This document shows positions 34,651 to 44,461 of a DNA stretch of 64,000 bases, piece by piece. Source of the stretch: Siphonodentalium dalli (taxonomy: Eukaryota; Mollusca; Scaphopoda; Gadilida; Siphonodentaliidae); assembly GCA_032622095.1 (NCBI GenBank), contig CP136061.1, positions 236,115,815-236,179,814 of the forward strand. Direction: 5' to 3'. The stretch's first letter is position 1; every line of letters starts with the position of its first letter. Made by a program: the position numbers and the translations under genes. A model generated the notes under the pieces. That model searched no databases. It saw only the letters and a list, made by a program, of their open reading frames with translations, and was not told the DNA's origin.

Positions 34651-35809
34651 CAAATCTAAGGACACATGTAAATGAATATTTAGTTAGAATCGCACCGCGA
34701 TTGACGCACAAAGAAGTTAATTAATTGGATTGACCTTTCTCTCAAACTTGTGTAGGCCTATATCTATACATATACATACATATATATATATACACACACA
34801 CATATATATATACACTGCATTATACATAGGATAATTAGGATCCAAAGTAATAATTATAATCCGAGATGCATGTATCATATAAAACGCCGTTATTCGTCAA
34901 AGTTGTTAGTTCACAGTAGATGAAATTACTTTTATGTGATGTACAGGCACAAGTTCAAACAACAATATTCATCAATATTCTAAAGTAGCTCGACTTCGAA
35001 TCAAAGACAATTCCATTTACATATCTGAGATTGTTCTACTAATAACATTTGAAAAATTGAAAAGCTGTTCACTTAATAAAATCAAACCACCCCGTAAAGA
35101 ATTTGTTTCTGTTTCATCTGATGAATTTCTGCATATGTTCCTCGCTGCAGTCATGGCCTCCAATTGGTTTTCTGAACGTTGATGATTTGACGACTCGGGG
35201 GATCTTCAATCGTGGGGATCAGACAAATTGCGACACCAAGCCCATTTGTCTGCGTTAACGGGTTCTAAACTTGCATGAGTTTCAATTTTGGGCACCTCAA
35301 TCTGCATGCATCTAGCCAATTTTTGCACAAAGATGCCCAAATTTCGCGTGCATCCTCGGTCGTGCATATAGACCGCTGATTCATCACAGCCTCTTCCATC
35401 CGAGCATCAGTTTGGGAGGAGTTGTGTGCACAAGGAATTTTACGTCATTTTTGAACATTCAGGGGCGGGTAACTCGGTCAATTTTGGACGGATTTTAACG
35501 ACATTGAACACACCTCCCCACGCCGCGGCCAATAATCTGACAACGGCCATTTCGTATAACTGAACCACGCTTATGTTGCCCTACACCATAGTATTTGTCC
35601 GGTTCCGCTACCTCAATGCGTTCCAGATATATCTACAATTGTCGATAAATGTGAGAGGTCGGTTTAAGGGCAGTAACTCCATAAATCAAGCACGGACAAA
35701 ATTATAAATGCCTTAACGGCCATGTAATGTAGAATTTGTACACACGCCGAAAATTTCATCGTTCTACATTTAGCGGTTCCCGAGATATAAGGGTACAAAT
35801 TTACTAGGA
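34608..35809. other. LINE 5' flank: TA/CA microsatellite and old repeat
   Basis: A (TATACA)/(TA)/(CA) microsatellite spans 34762-34816. ACTCGGGGGATCTTCAAT at 35193-35210 is the exact complement of 30216-30233. From about 35260 to 35809 the sequence has the feel of an interspersed repeat (GGGCAGTAACTCC, CCCGAGATATAAGGGTAC), ending in a TAA-rich run where repeat D begins. No gene. Confidence 0.45.
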
Positions 35810-36037
35810 ATAATAATAATAAGAGAAAAATTAAAAATATCGTGAAAGGGCGATAACTGTAATTAAACGTTGGGCCGAAATTCGGACGCTTTTATTTGCA
35901 GAAGATCTTAGATGCCTACATTCCCTAGAAATTTCGCGTTTCTACTACCATTATTTTTCTCACTATTTCCAATTAAGCGAAAAACGGCCAAACAGAAATA
36001 CAATATACTCCCATATTAAAATATGGAAGTATAATAA
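35810..36037 (+). repeat. Direct repeat D, copy 2 (right of the LINE)
   Basis: Second copy of 29639-29864 with point differences and small indels. Both end in CCATATTAAAATATGG then AAGTATAATAA. Confidence 0.8.
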
Positions 36038-37074
36038 AGCTCCAATGTTGACCAATTTCGAACATATTAGTAACCATACGCGAGATGTTCCCATTCATTT
36101 AGAATCTCGTAGTCGCGTTATCGAATACATTCTTTACTCGATGTCACGTCCACATCACTTTAATTAGAAACCCGTTGAATCGATTTCCACATGGTCCATG
36201 CAAGTCAATCGGCAACTTTTGGTACCAACTGCATATATACTATAGTTAATTCGACTCGTTGAAACAATATAGGTTTATTGAACGCTGGTTGTTTTTCTCC
36301 AACTCGGACCTGTGAAATGAATTTAGATACCACCATTTTCTGACCAGCTATAAGATAACTAAAACATGTACATATAGCTATTTACTATTTAGTCCAATAT
36401 TCCTCAGAGAATATAGATGGCCTGGTTATAATTGATCAGCAATTCCCATGCAATTCGCACGACAATGATATTACACATGCGATGTAACTTGCCGTACAGA
36501 GCGTTTAATTTCCCACTAAAACAAATCGCGATTTGGCCAATTACGGTAAGAAAACGTACCGCCATGTTGTTTGTTGGTCCCCTCTGTGTATGAACCCATT
36601 CGATCGTGGAATTGTGAGAAATTTCCCTTTAACATCTCGTGATCGACATTATTACGTGCAGTAACTTGGTATCATCGAAAGCAACACCACAGCACGGTCG
36701 CCGATATTTGTTGATAGTTCGTCAATCCTATTATTTAGATGGGAACTATCTCGCAATCCTCCTTCATTATAGACTAAGTTGTATACTATTGTCGTATAAA
36801 GTATCACGCTGCCCATAGACAACGCTAGACATCACCTGATGGAAATGCTTCTCGGTTCTGTAGCAATAATACTATTTGATACAATGTCGTATCTCGGATT
36901 TTCTGACACACTATATATCTACGCATTTTTTCAAACGGATGTATGACGTGGTCCATTGCTAGTTTCAAATCGATTCGAAATATGTGCTAACAGTTTTGAG
37001 CTTTTAGTTGCACCCGAAGGCGTGTATGGAAGAAGGCACGCCATTATATTTTAGAAATATCATCGATCATATTG
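36038..37074. other. Upstream region of the PAN-like gene
   Basis: Nothing recognisable as a repeat or gene. It would be the promoter-distal region of the gene beginning near 37100, if that gene is real. Confidence 0.35.
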
Positions 37075-37082
37075 TATATATA
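37075..37082 (+). promoter_or_regulatory. Candidate TATA box
   Basis: TATATATA lies 108 bp before the ATG at 37183, so a start site near 37105 would give a 5' leader of about 80 bp. In AT-rich DNA such a match is weak alone; it gains value from the signal-peptide exon just downstream. Confidence 0.35.
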
Positions 37083-37182
37083 GGAGATGATTTATGCACA
37101 CGGCCTTTACATCGCCGGCGTCCTCCGAGTCGGAACAGATCGCTGATGACACAGACTAACCGTGGTCAATTCGCCTTCTGAA

Positions 37183-37498
37183 ATGTGTGCGTGGAAGCTA
37201 TATCTGAATCTGAAACGTATATTGAAGAATGTTATTATTTTGTCATGTATACTTGTCGGTGTGATGAAAGCCAATTCTGCTGAGTTTGAACAGCGAGTCA
37301 TTGCAGATGGGGACCTGATTACGGGAACCCTGCTTGTCTCTGAAACAGTTTGTGGCACAATAGGATGTGGATCGGCTTGCAGTATCAAACAAGGATGTTC
37401 TACGTTCGGTTTCAACTCCCGAACACACCAGTGTCTGTTGTTCAAGGCTGGAGCGACTGGGGCCATCCTCGCGAAGACGCCGGACTGGGAAATCTTCA
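37183..37498 (+). CDS. First exon of a secreted PAN/apple-like domain protein
   Basis: The ATG at 37183 opens a frame with a basic start, a hydrophobic core (NVIILSCILVGVM) and a likely cleavage site after ANSA (about residue 32), so a signal peptide. The following 70 residues hold four or five cysteines in the spacing of a PAN/apple-like module (ETVCGTIGCGSACSIKQGC then FGFNSRTHQC) and end at DWEIF. A strong donor (CA|GTGAGT, GT at 37499-37500) cuts in phase 1, usual between extracellular modules. The frame reads on only to a TAG at 37510. PAN modules bind proteins or sugars outside the cell; in invertebrates they often precede lectin-like domains. I found no second exon before the MITE at 37677 or convincingly further on. 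It could be a lone exon or a gene continuing beyond the window. Confidence 0.6.
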
Positions 37499-37676
37499 GT
37501 GAGTATATTTAGATTATACCGGAAATATGTGTACGTTCAGCTGTTACATTACTTCATGTTATGCATAATTATGTCACTATGTATGGGTTGATGCAACAAT
37601 ATATGAATCGGCTGTCCGTCTGCAGACGCAACTTTATCCGAGCTCTTATTCCCACATTTTCAGTAAATTTCTTTAA

Positions 37677-38070
37677 CCCTTTACCCAACAAAACGGCCAA
37701 AACCGGCCAAATAAAGCTTCAACAGCCTAAAATATCTTCGGTCTGTCTCAATAGAACCATACAAATATGGATATCATTGGAACCGGCTCCTTGACCACAT
37801 TGTGATAGTTACAGCTATGCCCTGTGCCAATGCATTCTCTTATATATGCGAGTCGACCATAGGTCGCCTCGCATATATAAGAGAATGCATTGGCCTAAAA
37901 AATATCTTTTTTTAACACTTTTTACCATTTTTTCTTACATTCTTTAACAATTTTATATAATTTTTAATGTCTTAAGCCAATGCATTCTCTTATATATGCG
38001 AGGCGACCTATGGTCGACTCGCATATATAAGAGAATGCATTGTCACAGGGCCCTTCTGTTGGGTAAAGGG
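37677..38070. mobile_element. piggyBac-type MITE, TTAA-flanked, with paired hairpins
   Basis: The ends CCCTTTACCCAACA and TGTTGGGTAAAGGG are perfect inverted repeats, and TTAA flanks both (37673-37676, 38071-38074). This is the signature of piggyBac superfamily insertion. The element is 394 bp and has no transposase. Inside are two long hairpins: arms 37827-37852/37868-37893 and 37977-38002/38018-38042 (AATGCATTCTCTTATATATG core). The second hairpin is the reverse complement of the first including its loop. It sits in the presumed first intron of the PAN-like gene. Confidence 0.85.
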
Positions 38071-38074
38071 TTAA

Positions 38075-39365
38075 AGTTTGGCACATATACTTAGTACCAT
38101 GGGAGCCTGTTCGCCTGCGATTATGAGGACCGTCCGATTTTTTTTGGTGGAGTTGCTCAAGATTCATAATTTTGTTCGAACTTGGAACAGGTATTAATAC
38201 CATGGGAACATATGCACCTGTGATTATGAGGCCCGATAGACTTTCATTGTGGCGTTATCCCCCTTTTTGTCTTAAAACGTTTCTCAACTCACAAATGAGT
38301 ATGCCAATCTGTCTATCTATGTGTGCACCCGACTTACCTTTCCAGAGCATAACATGAGTTCGTAAAAAATTCGGCCACTGGCTGCCAGAGTAGGTATCCT
38401 TAGTCCTATTGCGACAACACACCTCTAGTCTTATACCAGGGTTTACAATACCAGAGTGAATTGGGCACACGTGTAAACTGTGTGCTTTTACCCTGGTATT
38501 ATGCTGTTTGTGTTTTACCAGAGTGTTTTATAATGGTTACATACCGGGTACATTATTAAACGATATTTACACTCGACATCGGCGCCCCTCATTGTAATAT
38601 ACTGGACAACTGATTAAAGTATAATAGTGGCTATACTAGAATGAAATAGGCTGACATATACTAATGACGCCAACATATATTGTCATCTTTCGTGTGATTC
38701 TAATCGTTTCAGCAATATTTGGCAAGGTACACACAACCGCCGCTGGTTAAATTGTCCCGCTCATTTGCTATGATGTTGGTGGGTCCTGTTGAATTGTGAT
38801 AGGGCAAATTGATGATGTTAAGAATAAGTACTGTTCTTTTTTCGACAGTTGCAACTTTCGCGGTCTTTGGCTAATCCCAACGTTTGAGAACAAACAGGAA
38901 TAGATGTATCAATCATGGTCGGCTTGCAACAAATAACACATCCATTAAAATATTTTTCAATATACATCATGATACCCCTGACCCTACATGGTCACTGACT
39001 CTTGTTCTACATGGGTCATTGTCCCTGGTAACTATAACGCGTGTTGTGAGCATCGGAAAACCCATGCATAGCCTAGTAAATATGTGGTCAATCATGCCAT
39101 TACGTGGTTCTGATGCCAGAACTAGAATATTCACAGTTAAAGGGGGCATTCTCTTTTTTATGTGATGGACCATAACTTTTTCCAAATTCCTCACACATCC
39201 CACCATTAAGCCCCCCACATCGTGCCCCCGAGTTGGACTTATCCATATACTTTCTTGTTCCAGTAGCCATCCTTGGTGTATCGCTAGCAATTAACTTTAC
39301 CCTAATAAATATAATAAACCTAATAAATGTCTATAAAGCATAGACACGTGCACTGGTATCTTTCT
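38075..39365. other. Presumed intron or intergenic sequence
   Basis: No further exon of the PAN-like gene could be supported. GTTTTACCAGAGTGTTTTATAA-like phrases (38513-38532) and TTTACCCTGGTAT (38489) anticipate the TACCAGG motifs of the tandem repeat at 39366. Overlapping frames on both strands near 38884-39290 are not convincing. Confidence 0.4.
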
Positions 39366-39760
39366 TTACCAGGAATTACATGGGTAATATACCCCTGTAA
39401 GTGAAATTCATTGTGGTATATCCTATTAAATCCAGGTAATATCTTGGTATATCTTGGTTTACCACGGTTTTTCATGGGTCATATAGCCCGGTAAGTGAAA
39501 TGTACTGTGGTATATCTTGGTAAATCCAGGTAATATCTTGGTATATCTTGGTTTACCACGGTTTTTCATGGGTCATATAGCCCGGTAAGTGAAATGTACT
39601 GTGGTATATCTTGGTAAATCCAGGTAATATCTTGGTATATCTTGGTTTACCAGGGTTTTTCATGGGTCATATACCCCGGTAAGTGAAATGTACTGATGCA
39701 TATCACAGTGAGTCCAGGTAATACACTAGTTTTTCCTGGTATATGCTGGTTTACCAGATT
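39366..39760. repeat. 94-bp tandem repeat, about four copies
   Basis: TTCATGGGTCATATAGCCCG recurs at 39471, 39565 and 39659 (94-bp period). Each unit also holds inner repeats of GGTATATCTTGGT. The two central copies are almost identical; the outer copies are diverged, the usual pattern of unequal exchange. Confidence 0.9.
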
Positions 39761-39926
39761 GTTTTATAAGGGGGACTACCGCGTCAATTATATTACCAAA
39801 GAGGGATCAATGTGCAACGTCCGGTTATTGCAGACCATCGGATCCGAGAACCAGTCACTTCCTGAATCACGTTGACGCACAACCGAAAATCAATTTAGAC
39901 CGAAAATAAAACACAAAATCGTTATA

Positions 39927-40170
39927 ATTCACCTCATTGAGTCTATCAGATGGCGGATTTAGAAACAATAGATAGGAAACTTAGAGGCCGTCCTACAGAT
40001 ATATTTAACCTCCAGAGGAAGAGGATCGAACAGTACACAACAATGTGTGAAATTCACCTCATTGAGTCCATCAGGTGGCGGATTTAGAAACATTAGATAG
40101 GAAACTTAGAGGCCGTCCTACAGATATATTTAACCTCCCGAGGAAGAGGATCGAACAGTACACAAAGTAA
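39927..40170. repeat. 125-bp tandem duplication, two copies
   Basis: ATTCACCTCATTGAGTC starts both copies (39927 and 40052). They share GGCGGATTTAGAAACA, GGCCGTCCTACAGATATA and GAGGATCGAACAGTACACAA, with only a few differences. Confidence 0.85.
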
Positions 40171-40547
40171 AGTTTGGAATTATGGGTCATATAAATTATA
40201 TCTGCTCTTGAGGACATATCGCCCACCAACTACGAAGAAATTTTGTCGGGGACTTTATGTTAAATCTTTAATCTAAAAAAATGAAAATCTATACAATGAC
40301 GTATTTTTCAGATATCGTGTGCGTAATATGTCACAACAAATTATTAGGTCAGGCAAAAATGGACATAGGTGTCGTCTCGAGTGTGAATTTGTGAGACATA
40401 CATTTTTGGTTAGCATTAACACTTAACTTTCGGAATCCATGTTGGATTTGTCAGAGGCGGACTTTGTTCTCACCGCGTAGTTGTCTTGAGGCACCCGAGT
40501 AAAGCAATCAGTATTTATTTTAATAAAGCCGACTGACTGAACATAAT
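40171..40547. other. Intergenic sequence, nothing recognised
   Basis: No gene or repeat identified. Confidence 0.4.
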
Positions 40548-42336
40548 GGCCGGATTCGTCATCTCTGGTTTAAACCTCCGAGTTTAAACCTGGTTTAAAC
40601 CTACATTGGCGGTCCAGCCAAACCGGGTCTAAGTGGGCGTTTTTGTCGTTCAGTTGCCAGCTAATTGGCAACTCGAATCGGTGATATGATTATGCAATCA
40701 AACTACCCTCTTAACAATCGAACCAAAAAGATAGGCCGATATAATGGTTATTGACAAGTCATAAATTATCGTGACCGCGTGCACGCTCAATGGATTTATT
40801 CATTGAGAAACAAGTATCGCTCATTGACTATTAATCCGATCTCATTCTTTGTTCAAATCAATTTAACAAAGGGCATGTCTCTCAACACGAGTTTCACGCT
40901 CTGTTCATCACTTTGTTTATGATAGATTTCTGCAAGATGCTTCACCCGCAAAGACAAAATTTGGTGTATTTACATGTATATCTGTATATATTAAAGGGTA
41001 CAGGAGCTGTCTATATGTATGTCCGTTTGTCTGTTCGCAAATGTTCTCCAATACCCCTGGACCGATTTCAATTAAATTAGGTGTGGTGATAACATTGTGT
41101 TAAATTGAGTAAGGAGTCGAATCTAAAAAGAAACAAAATATAAAATTTAAATTAACATTTGTTTGTTTTAAATTTAATTAAATATTTTTTTGAATTAAAA
41201 TGTTCAAATGATCAAAATGTGCGCAAAGCCCCTCTGGCGTTGATTAAGTCTCCATAATCGAGTCAATCCTGGATCAAGAGGTCAGTCAAGTAAAGGCAAT
41301 TTGCTTATGAGTGCACACCCTAAGCGGCATCTGAACTGTTGGAAGTGGGCAACCATGCAGAGGGACAGCTTTTAATAAAGATATATATTTAATGCGTTGA
41401 TTGTGTCATAAATTTTCCGTCATACAGAAAATCAAAAAGATTCCCAAGTTTTGAACTGGTAGAATATTATGGGAATTTATAGGCGTAGCCAGAGTAAAGC
41501 TTTGTGGCATGATCTACATTAAAATAAGTTATCAAATTTGACTCATATAGCAATATACGTTTAGGATTGCAAACTATGTGTATAGCATATCTGGTCATGC
41601 AGTACCATCGTTTTGGTTTCAAAATTAAAACGCTGAACCCTTCAAATGAATGCGTAGAAAACACCAGTATTTGTAATTGCCACAAGCCAAACAAAAAAAC
41701 CACAAGATAGTTGTAAAAATCATATAGTTAGGAATATGTCCATATCTGAGCAAAGCTCGCGTGCGAATAAATCAACTGTGACACGATAACACCAGTCGGC
41801 AGTCGCCACGTAGAAACGCCCTCACTCGAGATTATTTACAGCTCCACCCTTTGACTGATTGTTTGACAATTCTAAACCGCGATAAAGAAAAGACGGATTC
41901 GTCATCTCAAGTTTAGCCTCGATAAAGCTGGTTTAGCTGGACCACCGAATTAGATGGTTTAGTTGCCGGTTTAAGCTTATAAAACGCAAAAACAATATTG
42001 AAATTGACAAAAACTTATCCCCATACGCTTTATATGTGTGAGTGCTTCTCGCTTATAAATTTCCAATCAAAATATGACCGCTGTCGTAATTATTGATTTT
42101 CGCAATCAATAAAATGAGGCGGTCCACATTAGGAAAGTACGTTTAATTATCTCGACGATACAGAGACACTACTGCTAAACCAGTGGTCTGGCTAGACCAG
42201 GTTTAAACCAGAGATGACGAATGCGTCACTTAGACCTGCGGTCTCAGGTTTAAACCACGGATTTTGCTGACTCACGGCGGTTTAAACCTAGAGGTTTACG
42301 TAGACCAGGTTTAAACCTGAGATGACGAATCCGGCC
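40548..42336. mobile_element. TIR element, 1.79 kb, GGCCGGATTCGTCATCTC ends
   Basis: GGCCGGATTCGTCATCTC at 40548-40565 is matched exactly by its complement at 42319-42336, and GGTTTAAACC follows inside both ends. Subterminal TTTAAACC words repeat several times (40569-40601, 42249-42316). No transposase frame is seen. It carries a related smaller element at 41892-42227. A stretch at about 41010-41085 (GTCCGTTTGTCTGTTCGC, CCCCTGGACCGATTTCAATT) resembles another dispersed repeat. No target duplication is apparent. Confidence 0.75.
41892..42227. mobile_element. Nested 336-bp MITE of the same TIR family
   Basis: GACGGATTCGTCATCTC (41892-41908) pairs with GAGATGACGAATGCGTC (42211-42227), one mismatch. 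These ends are the same sequence as those of the enclosing 1.79-kb element, so one family member lies inside another close to its right end. Confidence 0.7.
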
Positions 42337-43828
42337 CAAATATTTACACATTTCGACAAGAGGCTTTCGTCCCATTTGGATACATGAGAATGGGGTGATG
42401 ACCAGAGTAAAGTAATACATGCATGGGGTTGGAATTGCTCCACGTAGCCGACTCCACTTTCGATCTTCTGTCTGGTTCACTTCCGATGCACTCCGGTTCA
42501 CTCGTGATATTTTAAAGTTTGGCCGCCTTGAATTTCGCAAATGTATTCACCAAGGTAAGAGAATATACCGTTATTAAATATACCTCCCATACAACACCAG
42601 CTGTCCATGAGATTTGATATTTCCAACACAAAGGGCACCAATTTGCCAAATTAATCGTAGACATTTGAGTGTCAAATTTCCATTGGACCCCATAGTAAAT
42701 TTGAACACACTGTTCTGTTAAAAAAAACGAATCATTCGATACTGACACGACAATGCAAGGTTTTAGTAGACCAAAGTGTGTTGTCTCCCCGACTGAGAGT
42801 ATATATATGACCTTGGAATCATAATATGTTGCAGTTCACCACAGATAAAATCTGTTCACTTCCAAAACATAAGACCCAGTTCTTTGCCGATCATCAATTT
42901 CCTGCATATTCATAGTTTACACTTCGAGCAGAGTGAGACGAGAGATTCTTAATTTTTGACCACTCCAAAAGTCGAAAAAGCTTATATTGATCTCAATTTG
43001 AAAGAATTATGTATGTGTTATGAAACATGTATGTTTAAAATCAGCGCAAGTATCTGTAAAGGCATCGTGCGATGGGAGATCATGGGATACACGTATAGTG
43101 GAAATAATGGCGGGGCAATGGTGGAGATAACGGGAAGGGGGTAGCGGGCGTGTGACCACCCAATACAGATAAACATATAATTATAACACTACAAACGCTT
43201 TCAGTATGCTGTATAATAGTTCACATATAGGCTCCAATACTGAACAATTTTCCATGGGTTTAGCCCCCTCCTTTAACACCCCCACCAATAGGACGAAGAC
43301 ACATCCCACGCTTGCTTCCACATTGATAGGAAATTAATTTGATTCACTATGGCTTGTCTTGAAAGTGCAAACTACATGTATGTGGCTGTAAGTTGGAATG
43401 GTGTTCCTCGTCCATATATATGGCATCGGAGACCTATTGACATGCAGGTGGAAAGTGTTTGAGATTTTTAAATTTAAGTTAAGAGATTGATTTTGGAGAT
43501 CCTTGCAACCATTCACAATCGCATTCAGTGGGCTCCAAGATGATTAAATCACGTTCGGAATTTCTAAAAAACAAAAAACAAAAACAAAAATAATTATGAC
43601 GGATTGTGGATTGAACTTTGGACCAAACGCCACTCCAACTCCTAAGCGACATCGTATACCCAAAAAACACTCAGAATGTTTAAACTTTGTATGGTGGCGG
43701 AGTTGTTGGTGCTAAGACTGTCTTTTTCTCCATTTTATAAGTGCAACAACCTATTCTTGTTTTCAGTTTATACGAATGGTTTTTGCATATGATGACATTT
43801 CGTGTGGATAAATATCGGACTCTGAGCC
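42337..43828. other. Intergenic sequence, nothing recognised
   Basis: Several chance frames on both strands (for example 42250-42540 minus, 42956-43144 plus) lack domain or splice support. A short A/C-rich run (AAAAACAAAAAACAAAAAC) lies near 43566-43590. Confidence 0.4.
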
Positions 43829-43907
43829 GTCCGATTTTGCCTATGATGGAACACCTCCTGTGTACTCAAATCTGTATAAGTATATATAGTCAGAGGCAAA
43901 ATCGGAC
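43829..43907. repeat. Hairpin with 14-bp perfect arms
   Basis: GTCCGATTTTGCCT at 43829-43842 and AGGCAAAATCGGAC at 43894-43907, loop of 51 bases. It could be the remains of a very small MITE. Confidence 0.75.
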
Positions 43908-44047
43908 ATCAAGACACAAACATATAAGGAAGTTACTCAGAGTTACTTTTACATTAAACGTTTGTTCCACACATACTAAAAATAGTTATTTGAATTATGT
44001 TTACCGTCATTATTTCATTTGTTTTACAAATTATGCAACATCAAAAA

Positions 44048-44167
<120 letters not shown>

Positions 44168-44300
44168 CTAACAACACTAACGACCTTAGGGAGACTGTTG
44201 AAATAATCCGACCTTAGGGAGACATCTCGATATATCATTTTCTATGCATTTTCATAGCTTCTGTGTGTGGTTAGAGCATTTGGTATTAATCGAAAAACCA
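44168..44300 (-). repeat. Inverted fragment of the satellite unit
   Basis: Reverse-complemented, this stretch reads TTAATACCAAATGCTCT, GAAAATGATATAT, GAGATGTCTCCCTAAGGTCG and GGATTATTTCAA, the same order as in each satellite unit to the right. It is diverged from them. Confidence 0.75.
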
Positions 44301-44351
44301 TCAATTATATCATTTGTGATGACTATTATAATATTTAAAAATATATACCAA

Positions 44352-44461
44352 GTGTCCCCCTAATACCGTCTCCCTAATGTTTGGTCATTTTACATACAAC
44401 ATGAACCATATTAGGGGGACATATACAATAAATACCACTACATGCGGTATTAGGGGGACAC
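44352..44461. repeat. Inverted repeat GTGTCCCCCTAATACCG
   Basis: GTGTCCCCCTAATACCG (44352-44368) and its exact complement at 44445-44461 enclose 76 bp, which hold two more partial copies (TCTCCCTAATG, ATTAGGGGGACATA). It resembles a minimal TIR element placed beside the satellite. Confidence 0.7.

Noticed and set aside
29639-36037. LTR retrotransposon with repeat D as LTRs
   Set aside because: Only about 225 bp long, no TG...CA ends, no primer binding site or polypurine tract seen, and the enclosed coding sequence is a non-LTR type on the other strand.
37964-38203. Minus-strand frame with CDNAFSYICE, like the end of a C-type lectin domain
   Set aside because: It lies across the hairpins of the piggyBac-type MITE, and the resemblance is confined to ten residues produced by the palindrome.
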